Positions 1 through 10,220 of a DNA stretch of 64,000 nucleotides are shown piece after piece. The notes under the pieces are model-generated. The model was not told where the DNA came from. It searched no databases and was given only the letters and a program-made list of their open reading frames with translations. Every line of letters starts with the position of its first letter. Positions within the stretch are counted from its first letter, which is position 1. The position numbers and the translations under genes are program-made. This DNA comes from Isoetes taiwanensis (Eukaryota > Streptophyta > Lycopodiopsida > Isoetales > Isoetaceae): assembly GCA_021234155.1 (NCBI GenBank), contig JAJEKV010000017.1, forward strand, positions 16,934,372-16,998,371. The letters are read 5' to 3'.

Positions 1-138
1 TAATTAATGTATCACCATGATTTTGACTTGTAAATGAAATTTTCATATGATTTCTTTTGTACCTAACAACAATTTAAGTTGTAAGCAAAAATGATCGTTG
101 CCTAACCTAATAACATGTATTAATGATCAATCCTTGCA

Positions 139-1480
139 GCAAGGAACTCAAGTGCAGGATCTCAAGATCAGCACCGACCACGCAATTGGGTACCAAGGAA
201 TTTGTTTGGCAGGGAACAAGAAGATGTTGAGCAGGATATGTCACCAGAGGCAGTCAACGCAAGGTTGGTGCAGATGAGGAATCAGATGCAACACCTCATC
301 AACTGGGCGACACCTCTCATGAATGCACAGGAAGATGGTCACCCACCTCCACCTTGTTTTCCGGGTGGTGACGTAAGTCCCCGCCAGAAGGGAGGGCAAA
401 CCAAGGGAACGCCGGGGGATAGAAGAAGGAAGAGGAGAGCCAGAGCCCATCATCATCCAGCCCCACCATCGACAGTTCTTCCAAGTGAGGACAGCTCTAG
501 CTCCGAAAACCACCGACACACCTAAAGGTGGAAAAGAGCAAGAAAGACAGTGATTATCGAAAAAGGTGGATAGTGCTATGAGCAATGTATGGAAGACAAG
601 GAAGCTCGGCCAGTTCTGGAAGGAAGGACGCATGGAGGCATGGAGGTGAAGCATGGCTTGATGAAATGGAAGAGTTTGGCAACTCATACGGTATGAAAGA
701 CAAGGACATAGGGAAAGTTGCTACAGCTAACCTTATTGGACCGCAAGGATCCGGTGGAAGGGATATGCTAAATCCAACAAGTCAAGAGGAACAACTCGCA
801 GGTTTAAGACCTTCAAAGAAGGCTTTCCGCAAGCACTATGTGCCAAGGTCTCATACTAGTAGACGATCCGCCAGTTTTACTGTGTTGAATCGTGGTAGCT
901 TATCGCTGGCTAAGTATATCAAGAATTTATGAGGCTCAGCTGAATGTTCCCCGAGTCTCGAGAGGCAAGCCGTGGATACTTACATTGAGGGGTTGAACAA
1001 AGAATATCAAGAGGCTTGTTAGAGCAATCAACCCAAGTCGGGCCAAGCAGTCAAGATAAAGCTATAAGTTTGAGGAGGCACCAAAGAACTCCAGCAGAGA
1101 AGCAAAGCCAACCTTCGTGGGTAAGAGTTCGTGGCAAGATCGGGGACAATATCGGTAAGCAATCAGCAGCTACACCATCGGGGAGTCGCAGAAGAAGGTA
1201 AGGGTCGAGCAAAGCTTTTGGGGACCGTGAAGCCACGTAACGCATCGGGGGCAGCGCATTTTAAACGCTTCCTAGACAAATACCCCAAGGAAAAGAGACA
1301 GAATGCATTGAGAAGAAGTTATGCTTCAGGTGCTTCCAGCCTGTGGCATCGGACACATGATTGTCCATTCGTCATGCAAATCGCCTTTGGCGTAACTCTT
1401 GGATTGGGACTCCCCAACGTAAGCCGGACGAGGACGATGACCGCCAGGAGGGCCACGACTTCATAGATGGTGAGTGTCAC
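139..1480 (+). pseudogene. gag: TE1 gag (capsid / nucleocapsid) remnant
   Basis: The longest clean piece is the frame running through 202-525, which stays open upstream to about 139 after a TTGCAG that could be a splice acceptor. Further pieces at 585-932 carry WLDEME, a KDKD block and KAFRKHYVP; these match the TE2 capsid region at about 49265-49670 (WLDEM, KFAKAFCRHYAP). Near 1321 a degenerate CFRC...HDC stretch looks like a broken CCHC zinc knuckle, and GECHIC at about 1470 has the counterpart GECHIF in TE2. The capsid would package element RNA. Several frameshifts separate the blocks, so no continuous gag exists in this reading. Confidence 0.7.
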
Positions 1481-1554
1481 ATATGTGCAAACATTGAGTC
1501 GATGAGATAGAGAATCACCAATCGTCATCGCGGCCGATGGGATCATAGATAGTA

Positions 1555-1850
1555 ATCCTTATGTAGTCCTCATAGATACGTGTAGCTCTCATAATTTTGC
1601 ATCTCCTAGGTTGGGTGCTCTAATGAAGAATAAGGTATTGAAGTCTAAGCCAAGGCCAAGAGCTATATGGCCAACCCAAGCCATTCGCACACACTAAGGG
1701 GAGGAGGATCACCTTTGACATAGACCTTAGTGGGGCTAAGTGGCCGATGGGAGCGTAAGTCATGGATATTGGAAGGTATGATCTTATTGTGGGAATGGAA
1801 TTTTGAAGCCGCCTAAAGCAAGAATTGATTGTGACCGAACGAAGTCACCA
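1555..1850 (+). pseudogene. TE1 aspartic protease remnant
   Basis: At about 1570 the translation reads LIDTCSSHNFASP, the retropepsin active-site region, with Cys in place of the usual Gly after DT. The TE2 copy has LIDSGSSHNFASP. Downstream, near 1765-1800, DIGRYDLIVGME matches the conserved C-terminal block of gypsy proteases. In a working element this domain cleaves the Gag-Pol polyprotein. The Gly-to-Cys change and the frame breaks between the two blocks argue that it is inactive, unless they are sequence errors. Confidence 0.65.
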
Positions 1851-2040
1851 TGACGGCACCGGACGGCAACAAGTTGATAGTCAAAGGTAAGAAGCTAGAT
1901 TCTCCCATGCAAGTGTATTTCTTTGAAGCAAGCCTAAGGAAGAGCATAGAAAGGAATAAGGTGGATTACATCTTGAGGATAGAATCGCTGGAGCCGTGCA
2001 AGGTGATGGAAGTGACACAAAGGGAAATCAGCTGCCTGTG

Positions 2041-2886
2041 CAGATAGCAAGGCTTATTTCGTAATTGTGGATGTATTTCCGGATGAAATCCCGGCACCGC
2101 CACCTTATAGGGGTGTGGAATGTGAGATCACATTGGCTCGGATGCGGCCGACCAAGAAGGCGCCATATAGAATGAGCATCCCGTAATTGATCGAACTCAA
2201 GAAACAAATGCAGGAATTGCTCGAGCTTGATTTATAAGAGCAAGTGTGTCTCCTTTCGAGCACCTATACTCTTTTGTGAAGAAGAAAGACGGAGCTTAAG
2301 AATGTGATAGACTATCGCCACTCAATAAGCGCATTTATAAAGAATAAGTATGCATTACCAAGGGCGGATGACCTAATGGACCAGTTATAAGGAGCAAAGG
2401 TATTCTCTAAAATCGATTTGAGGTCGATACCATCGATAAGAATTAAAGAAGAGGATATCCATAAGACCGCCGTAACGCGGTATGGTCACTTTGAGTTTAC
2501 AAGTAATGCCCTTTGACTATCGAATGCTCCAAAGAACGCTTATGCGCCTCATGAACGACATCTTCAGAGACTTCTTGGATGAGTTTGTTATTGTCTTCTT
2601 CGACGACATCCCCGATCTACAAAGAAGTCCCTTGAAGAGCATTGCAAAGATCTCGTGAAAGTGTTGGACAAGTTGAGACGCCATCGGTTGTATGGGAAGC
2701 TCTCTAAGTGCCACTTTGCAACAGCCGGGTGGAGTACTTGGGGCATGTAGTAACATCCGAGGGAATCTCCACAGATCCATCTAAGATTGAGGCAATAGTT
2801 GATTGGCCAGCCCAAGGAATGTGGAAGTAAGAAGCTTTCGGGTTGGCATGGATACTACGTAAAGTTCGGTGGAAGGACTTTGCTAA
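2041..2886 (+). pseudogene. TE1 reverse transcriptase remnant
   Basis: Split over several frames are VFPDEIPAPPPYRG (N-terminal RT border), [33 protein letters not shown] and RYGHFEF, which follow the usual order of a Ty3/gypsy RT. The catalytic DD region near 2600 is shifted out of frame (codons for FFDD can be seen around 2598-2610). It would copy element RNA into DNA. At least five frame changes and in-frame stops are visible, whereas the RNase H-integrase frame just downstream is clean. Confidence 0.7.
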
Positions 2887-4422
2887 GTGGGCGCCCCTCC
2901 GCCGGACCTCACTAAGGCCAAGAAGATTAAGGATTGGGCTAGCCATTGGTTAGAGAAAGTCCAAGCTTCTTTTGAGAAGCTTAAAGAGGCCTTAACAACA
3001 AAGACTGCTTGTTCTCCGGATCCGAATAAGGATAAGTTGGTAGCAACAGATGCAAGCAAGATAGCAACAGGGGCAGTCTTGATGCAAGAAGGAAGGGTAG
3101 TCGCCTACGACTCGAAGAAGATGAACGACGCCGAGCAACGCTACCCAACCCATGATCAGGAGCTGCTAGCCATTGTCAGGGCATTGAGGATATGGAGGCA
3201 TTATTTGCTGGGAAGGAAGTTTCAGTTAGATACTGATCACCAGAGCCTTCAGTATCTTTTCACCCAGCCACTCCTCAACTTAAGGCAAAGGAGGTGGATG
3301 GAATTCCTTGAGGAGTACGAATTTGATATTATATATAAGCCTGGTAAGCTTAATGTTGTAGCAGATGCCCTCTCTAGGAGGCCATTTCAGACAAGGACGC
3401 ATTGTAATGCGATTTCCACTCTTTCGAGTGAGTTCGGCAAGAAGATTGAGGAGTCCTTGCCAACCGATGTGGACTTCAAGGAGGTGTGGGAAAGCCTTTC
3501 CAAGGAAGCCAGAACAGATAAGGAGCGGGAAGCCTTCAAGCATTATAAGAAGGAAGGCAACCTGTTGTACCATAAGCATAAGTTGTGTGTGCCCGAATCT
3601 TCAGGGGTAAGGAAGTTAATTCTTCATGACACACATAACAGCCCAATAGCGGGGCATGCTGGCTTCATGAAGACATATTTCAAGATTCGAAGTAGCTACT
3701 TCTGGCCAGGAATGAAGAGGCAGATAGCTGCATATATTCGGGATTGCCAGTTATGTCAGCAGACCAAGGCGGAGCAACTTCGGATTCCGGGTGCTTTAGA
3801 GCCATTGGGGGTGCCAAATGCAAAGTGGGAGGTCATAAGCATGGATTTCATCACAGGACTCCCTAGAACTCTTCGAGGCAAGGATGCATTGATGGTTGTC
3901 GTAGATAAGTTATCTAAGATGGCACATTTCGTGCCTTGCAAGACGACGGACACCGCATTAGATACTGCCAAGTTATTCGTAAGGGAGATTTTTAGACTCC
4001 ATGGCATGCCTCGGGAGATAATATCCGATAGAGACTCTAAGTTTATGAGTGCCTTTTGGCAGGATCTCTTTAGCACCATCCAGACGAAGCTCTCCATGAG
4101 TACGGCATATCATCCCCAAACAGATGGCCAGACGGAAAGGACGAATCGGATCATTGAAGACATGCTTCGAAGCTATGTGTGGAACAAGCAGTCCAAGTGG
4201 GATGAGTACATTCACTTGGTGGAATTCGCCTACAACAGTGCCAAGCAGGAGTCATCTCAGATGTCGCCTTTCATGGTGAATTATGGCTACCAGTGCTTAA
4301 CCCCGGATACCTGGCACAATCCTGTGTCCAAGGTAGAAGTATCCCAGCAGATGTTAGGGGACATGCAGCAGCTAGTAGAGGAGGTAAGGGGCTATTTATT
4401 GAAAAGCAAGAAGTCCGAGTAA
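2887..4422 (+). CDS. pol: TE1 RNase H - integrase polyprotein segment (511 codons open)
   Basis: The first ~145 codons are the Ty3-type RNase H: VATDASKIATGAV, HDQELLAI, LDTDHQSL and VVADALSR supply the acidic residues. The integrase zinc-binding region follows (HDTH, GHAGF, then CQLC, about residues 245-300). The catalytic core has Asp 320 (SMDF), Asp 381 (ISDRDSKF) and Glu 417 (GQTERTN), an exact DD35E spacing. The frame ends at 4422 just before the integrase C-terminal GPY region, which continues in another frame at 4455-4620. The given start is simply the first start codon in an open frame continuing the RT; the natural product is a polyprotein. This is the best preserved coding block in the window. 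Confidence 0.88.
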   Translation: MGAPPPDLTKAKKIKDWASHWLEKVQASFEKLKEALTTKTACSPDPNKDKLVATDASKIATGAVLMQEGRVVAYDSKKMNDAEQRYPTHDQELLAIVRALRIWRHYLLGRKFQLDTDHQSLQYLFTQPLLNLRQRRWMEFLEEYEFDIIYKPGKLNVVADALSRRPFQTRTHCNAISTLSSEFGKKIEESLPTDVDFKEVWESLSKEARTDKEREAFKHYKKEGNLLYHKHKLCVPESSGVRKLILHDTHNSPIAGHAGFMKTYFKIRSSYFWPGMKRQIAAYIRDCQLCQQTKAEQLRIPGALEPLGVPNAKWEVISMDFITGLPRTLRGKDALMVVVDKLSKMAHFVPCKTTDTALDTAKLFVREIFRLHGMPREIISDRDSKFMSAFWQDLFSTIQTKLSMSTAYHPQTDGQTERTNRIIEDMLRSYVWNKQSKWDEYIHLVEFAYNSAKQESSQMSPFMVNYGYQCLTPDTWHNPVSKVEVSQQMLGDMQQLVEEVRGYLLKSKKSE

Positions 4423-4481
4423 GAGTGTAGCCGACAAGCCACGGTGAGGACCGTAAGGGAGTTTAAGGTGGGAGATACCGC

Positions 4482-4940
4482 TTGGTTGAAGATCAAGGTG
4501 AAGCAAGCCAAGCCGCATGGATTGGGAGTCGCAAGAAGCTTGCCCCTAGGTGGGCTGGGCCGTTCAAGATTTTAGAGAGAGTGGGCTCTCAAGCCTACAA
4601 GTTGGATCTTCCAGCCCATCTTAAGGTCCACAAGGTCTTCCACGTAAGTTTATTAAAGAGGCACAATCCTAACCCTGAGGAGGTTTTGGATACTCCAACT
4701 TTGTTGGAAATGACGGAGGAGCAAGTGGAAATAGTGCCTGAATTGCTTCTTGATAAGTCATTCAAGAAGACTAGGAGGTCCCAGTTCCTCCAATATTTGG
4801 TTAAGTGGAAGCACTTACCCGTGGAAGATGCGACATGGGTATTGAAGCAAGACTTGGAGAAGCAATACCCGGAGTTTATGAAGGAGTTTGATGGGCGAAG
4901 TCGCTCCCGACTTGGTCGACCTCGACTCTGCCGTGGTTAG
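4482..4940 (+). CDS. TE1 integrase C-terminus with chromodomain
   Basis: WAGPFKILERVGSQAYKLDL is the GPY/F-like integrase tail and HVSLLKRH ends it. About 50 residues later comes a chromodomain: PELLLDKSFKK, FLQYLVKWKHLP, DATWV and the closing helix. The aromatic residues expected in the cage are only partly kept, as in many plant chromoviruses (CRM or group II types). Chromodomains steer integration towards certain heterochromatin marks. The frame is separated from 2887-4422 by a short frameshifted stretch, so it was once the C-terminus of the same polyprotein. It ends at a TAG at 4938. Confidence 0.85.
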   Translation: MVEDQGEASQAAWIGSRKKLAPRWAGPFKILERVGSQAYKLDLPAHLKVHKVFHVSLLKRHNPNPEEVLDTPTLLEMTEEQVEIVPELLLDKSFKKTRRSQFLQYLVKWKHLPVEDATWVLKQDLEKQYPEFMKEFDGRSRSRLGRPRLCRG

Positions 4941-5020
4941 CTAGTATGTTGTTAGTTAGCCTTGAGCCCGGGCGCATGCATTCTAGTTAGTAGGGTGCAT
5001 GTGCCGTAACCTTGGATCGC

Positions 5021-5345
5021 GGTGGGCGATGATGGGATACGCCTTTAGGGCATTCTCTAGGCCACACGCACCAAGAGGTGCGCATGACCATTAGGGTCAT
5101 GTGAGTGAGGAATGAGGCATGGTGGGCGATGATGGGACATCGATCGAATGATCTCTATGCCACAATGCGGGGTACGCACACCTGGCCGTAGGAGGGTCAT
5201 GGTGAGGCTTAAGTGATCATTGCGATGATGGGATCGTGAGACGCTCCCTAGCTGAAACCCTGGGGGCATGATGCACGGGGTGTACTCGATCCGGGGATCG
5301 TGGTACAAGGTAGCACTCCGATCATGGGCAATGATGGGAGCATCT
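5021..5345 (+). repeat. TE1 3' untranslated ~100-bp decayed tandem repeat
   Basis: A motif GGGCRATGATGGGA occurs at 5024, 5124, about 5221 and 5327, a period of about 100 bp, between the chromodomain stop and the polypurine tract. The sequence between copies is only loosely similar, so the array is old. No coding sequence is seen from 4941 to 5788. Confidence 0.6.
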
Positions 5346-5788
5346 TAAATGATCCCTAAGCTCAAACCAAAGGGCCATGATCTTGGGCAAGGTAGTAGGA
5401 CAACCTTGAGCCAAGAGTTCGCTCAAGGAGGTAAGGGGTGGTCCCCTAAAACCACAAAGTATTAACTAAACTAACGTAATGTGCTCCTTTTGCGTGCAAG
5501 TAGAAGGAGGACTTCAACGAGGAGCACGCTATTTAGAGAAGATAGGGGAGCCATAATTAGATTATGAACCCTAATAACTCTTATAATAGTATTTTGAATT
5601 ATTATAAGAAATAACGATGTTAAGGCTATATAATTTTGTATAAGTACAAATATGGCCTAAAATTTTGACTTGAACTAATAAAAAACTTGATTGCTAAACT
5701 AAACTAAAGATTATGACATATTGTTGATGTGTTGCAGGCATAAGGTAGGTTCGTCACCTTAGCGCAATGCTGAGGACAGCATTGTCCT

Positions 5789-5801
5789 AAGGGGGGGAGA
5801 A
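5789..5801 (+). promoter_or_regulatory. TE1 polypurine tract
   Basis: A run of AAGGGGGGGAGAA lies directly before the LTR start TGTGACGG. This is the plus-strand priming site for LTR retrotransposons. TE2 has a matching tract (GGTGGGGAGAA) before its 3' LTR. Confidence 0.85.
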
Positions 5802-5802
5802 T

Positions 5803-5856
5803 GTGACGGTCCAAGGGAATATACGCCATAAATACGTATATTCCTGGATCCGTCAC
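5803..5856 (+). promoter_or_regulatory. Long hairpin at the very start of the TE1 LTR
   Basis: GTGACGGTCC (5803-5812) pairs with GGATCCGTCAC (5846-5856, one bulged T), and inside it GGAATATACG (5816-5825) pairs perfectly with CGTATATTCC (5835-5844) around a 9-nt loop. Together this gives about 20 base pairs with small bulges. It is absent from the TE2 LTR start. Confidence 0.7.
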
Positions 5857-6040
5857 CATACAAGTCTATCTTTATAGCCTTGTATACCATAGATTGTGGC
5901 ACTAGGGGGCATGGCTAAGTTATTCTCATAACTTAGCCAACCATAGGTTAAGCCATTATCCACGTGGCCTTAACCTATTGGGGCACCGCCACACAGGACT
6001 CACCCGATTGGTGCCACGTGGCATCCTAGGTGGACCTAAC

Positions 6041-6049
6041 TTATATAGG
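6041..6049 (+). promoter_or_regulatory. TE1 LTR TATA-like box
   Basis: TTATATAGG lies about 240 bp into the LTR, in the position expected for the U3 promoter, with AAACCCTAACCCTAG downstream. Inferred from sequence only. Confidence 0.45.
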
Positions 6050-7410
6050 CATAAACCCTAACCCTAGACCTCTTTCCAGCCCTAGCACCCAGAGACTCAC
6101 CTACTTGTTCGAAACCCCGTTTCGAACATCGTTCGTTGTGGCATAGGCTGGTGCAGCAAAGCCAGGTAGACCCGCTCTGCGGGAGGAACAACAGCTTGTG
6201 AGTCAAGACCATGGAGGCACACCGGATCCGGAGGGAGAGCATCAGGAGCGTGTATGTAGGGTAGTAGTTAGATAGCCCATCGGAATTAGCATTCCGATGT
6301 GCTAGTATCTTGTATCTAGAGTAGAGCCATCCTAGAACCCGTATTCAACATCTTGAACCCTAATCAATGAACCCTAACCATTAGTTAGATTGTATGACTA
6401 GGTTAAGATGTTCTTCTTATGATCATGCTTAGGATATGATGATTATGTGATGTTGGTTGATCATGTTTGCTCCTCTTGTATTGGGAAGGGGGGTAGAGAC
6501 CTAGGGCCATATGTAGTATGCTCCTAGAGTAGATCCCTTAGTTCCTATTAGTTGCGGCACAGGCATAGGAGCCCACCGTGCTATGGAGGCTATGATATGA
6601 CTCAAAGACCGGATAACGGGCTAGAGGGAAAGTGGAGGGAGGATCCCCGCCGAGTGGGGGCTTCGGGATCCCATAGTGGGCTAGGCTTATGGTCGGTCAC
6701 CGTGTGGGCCGAGCATGGGTCCGACACCTCCCGGGGCAATGGTGTTGCCGCCTCCCCGAGAGCTGCAAGGGAGGGCTTGGCTCTCGCTTTGGGGGTTCAT
6801 TCTGCACAATCGTGTGTTGCCACGATTCTCTAGCCGCCACTGCGGCACCTCTAGACCCTGGGAAGGGGAGATGCAACCCTTCTGCCTCATCGGACCAAAG
6901 GGGAGATGCAACCTGGAGCAGCCTCGATGGGTGATGCCACGGGATTATGTGATCCGGGAAGGCTAGAGTCCTGTCGAGCCCTGATCTAGCCCATCCGCAA
7001 AGTATGCACAGAGGGGCGGATGGAGTGGTCAACCCTAGCCATTGTTCTATATGCCACCGCCATTGCCATGACTCGGTCCGGCTTATCTTGAGGCCCAGCC
7101 TGGCTCGGTCACCCTCCCACGAAGTCCGAGGGGTAGGAGCTCTCGTTTTATGGTTTGTGATTATCATCCTTGCATTGGTTTATGTGCGATGCACTACCCT
7201 CCGAGGTAGTATTTGTATATGTTTTATGCTAGTTCTGACGTGTTATCGCTTCCGCTGTTATAGGAGCCCATAGGGGAAGGGCGCGCAAGACACCTTCGTG
7301 TTCCCTCCCCGCACTAAGAGTCACCTCGAGTGGGGGTAGGCGAAGGGCCCATGCGGTTCTTGAGCCGGATGGGGGATTTCTCGCGGGTATCTTGGCCGGG
7401 CCGTAGATGT

Positions 7411-7794
7411 TTAGAAGGGGAGCCGCCACGGGGGCATTGGCATTTGCCCTCCCGGAGGAGCGTTGGCAGGAAAGGCTGCCTCGACAACCTTCTTGAGGTC
7501 TGTCTCCTGGGGTCTGGCCTCTCCCCCCTAGTGAAGAAGCTGTGCAAAGTCCTGGCCTGTTGGGAAGGGTGTCAGCGCTTGAAGTTCTTCAAGATCCCTC
7601 TATTTTATCCCTTGCCAAACTCCTCTACTAAAAATTCCAAAGGTTTTTCATATTTTCTTGTATAAGGTCCTAGTCATCATGTCCATATCACCACCATCTA
7701 GCCATGTCAACCAAAATTTGCCAGCATCACCCAATGAAAAGACCAAAGATGGACATCTTTTCATTTTTGGCCTAGTCAAAACTTGGCCTTGCTT
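7411..7794 (-). repeat. Fragment of the 808-bp repeat and minisatellite flank
   Basis: 7415-7480 carries the GGCATTGGCATTTGCCCTCC...GGAAAGGCTGCCTCG block found in the 808-bp units at 26150, 26965 and 38790. From about 7560 to 7790 the sequence is the reverse complement of 24480-24730 (for example CAGCGCTTGAAGTTCTTCA and CTAGTCATCATGTCC). It therefore joins two repeat types that are also joined at 24-27 kb. No gene is seen. Confidence 0.75.
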
Positions 7795-8337
7795 ACTTGG
7801 AGTGCCTAGGTGGCCTAAGTGGCATATTGTTGCCTAGGTGGCATGCCTGAGCCAACTTGGCATGTTGGAACCTAGGTGGCATGTTGGAGCCCACATGGCA
7901 TGTTTGAGCCACCTTGGTATGTTTGAGCCACCTTGGCGTGTTGGAGCCCGCGTGGCATATTTGAGCCACCTTGGCATGTTTGAGCCTATGTGGCATGTTG
8001 GAGCCCACGTGGCATGCTTGAGCCACTTTAGCATGTTTGACATAGGTGGCATGTTTGAGCCACCTTTGCATATTGAAGCCTCGGTGGCATGTTGGAGCCC
8101 ACGTGGCATGTTTGAGCCACCTTGGCATGTTCGAGTCTATGTGGCATGTTTGAGCCACCCTGGCATGTTTGAGCCTAGGTGGCATGTTGGAGCCTAGGTG
8201 GCATTTTAGAGCCCGCGTGGCATGTTTGAGCCACCTTGGCATGTTGGAGCCTAGGTGGCATGTTGGAGCCCACGTGGCATGTTTGAGCGACCTTGGCATG
8301 TTGGAGCCTAAGTGGCATGTTGGAGCCTGGGTATATC
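7795..8337 (+). repeat. 19-bp minisatellite, array 1
   Basis: The monomer is GAGCC-NNNN-TGGCATGTTK, where NNNN is mostly ACCT, TAGG or CACG. The three variants tend to follow each other in the order CACG, ACCT, TAGG, giving a 57-bp higher-order unit. The array is about 28 monomers long with few length changes. Frames are open on both strands only because the monomer lacks stops. Similar arrays lie at 22975, 23820 and 39235. Confidence 0.9.
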
Positions 8338-8353
8338 TCATTCCAGTATTATG

Positions 8354-8512
8354 TGGCAGCCTGTAATTAATGCAGTTGCAACTAACTTCTGTAGTATCAT
8401 TTTTTCATTATAATTTTTGATCCAGAACTCCGATTCAAAATTTTTTTGTAGCAATGGATTCGTCTTCACAAGATCTATCTAGTGATAACCCATTCATACA
8501 TTTTTTATGATA
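8354..8512 (+). repeat. Left arm of an inverted-repeat (MITE-like) element split by the Helitron
   Basis: The sequence from AATTAATGCAG through CAACTAACTTC, TTTTTGATCCA and AAGATCT is similar to the reverse complement of 15595-15800 (AATTAATGCAGCACCAAC, AACTTC, CTTTTGATCCA, AAGATCT). The inner edges of the two arms are exactly the Helitron borders. The simplest model is a ~360-bp foldback element with the Helitron inserted near its centre. Outer ends are approximate; no target-site duplication was recognised. Confidence 0.6.
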
Positions 8513-8865
8513 TCTATATATAATAATAATGGCGTTTTAGGATAGTTTGTGCGCGATCTTGACCTTTAATTTTGTTTTGTTTCACAACTTTTATTCTGGG
8601 CCGTTTAAGTTTAATAGTTAGTTATTATTTTTGCCGAAACGAATTTTTGTGCCGTCTTGGCTGTTGGTCGAGATGTCTTTCCCCAATTTTCATTAGTGGT
8701 TAGGTCTTCTTCGTCCTTCGGTGGTTTTGCCATGCTTTCTCTGAGGCATCTACGTCATAAGTTCTCATCTTTTATATGATCTTCTTCATTTCCCTAAATA
8801 CTAATACATTTGTAGATACCACGCTATCGATTTGCTTAAAGAGGGGGGATTCTTCATGCGCGAGC

Positions 8866-9030
8866 CTCAGAAAAGGGACATGGTTTTGCCTGGACATATT
8901 TATCGTTCCAGAAAAAGGCTGGAACAGGCCACGGTTCTCAAAAGCTTGCATATTTGATCCTGCCATAGTTTGGCCTGGACATATTTACGATTCCAGGAAA
9001 AGGTCACGGTTCTCAAAAGCTTAAAAAATG
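8866..9030 (+). repeat. Short imperfect duplication in the Helitron
   Basis: TTTGCCTGGACATATTTA...TTCCAGAAAAAGG...CACGGTTCTCAAAAGCTT appears at 8884-8947 and again at about 8969-9023. The stretch keeps a plus-strand frame open from 8776 to 9024 and may be a captured exon fragment, but I do not recognise the protein. Confidence 0.6.
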
Positions 9031-9127
9031 GTTTGAACTGCTTAGAAAATGAAATCATAGGCGGATTTATTCTCAGATTTAGCTGGGCAATGAAGAATCA
9101 TAGTTTTACCACCAAATCGTTCTGAGT

Positions 9128-9266
9128 TCATGGAGCACAGAGTATTATCCTCTCAGCTATGGGGATATGCACATGCTTCTGACGCTTTTGGACGAAAGAG
9201 GTCTGGTCCGTTACACAATGCCCTCTGTGAATGGAGCATTCAGGCAAACATTTCCAGTTTCCAGAG
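9128..9266 (+). pseudogene. Captured exon-like fragment, unassigned
   Basis: A plus-strand frame reads YGDMHMLLTLLDERGLVRYT followed by a stretch ending FPVSRG before a GTTTGT that could be a splice donor. It looks like conserved protein rather than random translation, but I cannot name the family. It lies in the Helitron upstream of the recognised captured exons and on the same strand. Confidence 0.35.
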
Positions 9267-10220
9267 GTTTGTGCTTATCCCTTTACATTGCTTCTATGAT
9301 ATTATTCAAAATGCCTCTCAAGTACTTCGATTATGATCTAAGTGAATGGCAAATTAGCTGACACATTTTTATGATTTATATAGTTGATCTGTAGAGCAAG
9401 ATCTTGCATATGTATACATCATCACACTACAAAAACAGAGGCTTTTAACATCCTGCAAAAGCTTTGCCCTTAAATGTATAACGTCTACAATTTGTTCTTT
9501 GTTCCTGAGAGTCATGCCATTTCTAATTTGAAGCAGAATAGACAGGCTCACTGTTGATTTACTTGGTTCTTGACTATTTGAGAGTCCAATGGGATATCAT
9601 AATGATACATATATTGAGGCCATTATATATTCTGCCTTATTTTTATGATGCACGTGCTCAAACTAATACTTAGGCATAAGTTTTTTGCAAGTACAGGCAG
9701 AAACCTCCACACAATACGGGAATAAAATATATTCAGGAATGAATCCAAAGCTCCAAAATGTACATTTCTGTCCATTTTAATCAGGTCGAAATATGCTTGC
9801 ATATATTAGAAGAGTGATTGAAGGTTAGTGCCTATCAAGTTTTATCTAGATATGCTCTGCACTTTAAGATTCTACATTCTCAAGTCTACTAAGAGTTAGA
9901 TGCTGATTCTATATTCTCAAGTCTATTAGAGTTAGATGCTTGCATACAATGCTATTTTCAACCTTCATTGATATGATTTGTTGCAGCATATGCTTTTCAT
10001 GGAAATGGAGAGAGACTTTCAATAGTTTTGGGACGTTGCAATTAGAAGAAGTGAAGTCTTGTAATCACTTTAGAGTGCATCCTAGACAATAGATCAAATA
10101 TGAACCAAATACATATGTTGCCTATTATATGATAGGATGCGGAACAAGAGCATATGCAGACGCCTTTTAATCATTTACTCTGCCTGAAGCCCTGCCTTTG
10201 CAGGTTTGTCCATTGCTAAG

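Larger units (their letters stand above)
1..7410 (+). mobile_element. TE1: chromovirus (Ty3/gypsy LTR retrotransposon), 5' end outside the window
   Basis: In order on the plus strand I see gag-like sequence, an aspartic protease site, a degenerate reverse transcriptase, an open RNase H-integrase frame, a chromodomain, a polypurine tract and an LTR beginning TGTGACGG at 5802. Domain order PR-RT-RH-IN-chromodomain defines the chromovirus branch of Ty3/gypsy. The 5' LTR and primer site lie before base 1. The LTR loses likeness to the TE2 LTR near 7400, where sequence of the local 808-bp repeat begins, so its 3' end is probably truncated. Stops and frameshifts in gag and RT make this copy non-autonomous as written. 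It belongs to the same family as TE2 (42874-56009). Confidence 0.88.
5802..7410 (+). repeat. TE1 3' LTR, probably 3'-truncated
   Basis: It starts TGTGACGG after the polypurine tract. Blocks such as TGTATTGGGAAGGGG, GCTCCTAGAGTAG and the GAGGGA-rich end region resemble the 1.54 kb TE2 LTRs, but the sequences are well diverged. A TATA-like TTATATAGG lies at 6041-6049, followed by a telo-box-like AAACCCTAACCCTAG. No terminal CACA end is found. Likeness stops near 7400, where the GGCATTGGCATTTGCCCTCC motif of the 808-bp repeat appears. The 3' border is approximate. Confidence 0.75.

Noticed and set aside
7795-8337. CRISPR-like array
   Set aside because: Units follow each other without unique spacers; this is a simple minisatellite in eukaryotic DNA.
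7793-8341. 182-codon minus-strand ORF of repeated peptides, and similar ORFs in the other minisatellite arrays
   Set aside because: The 19-bp monomer has no stops in several frames, so long open frames appear on both strands in every array. There is no start context or composition typical of a gene.
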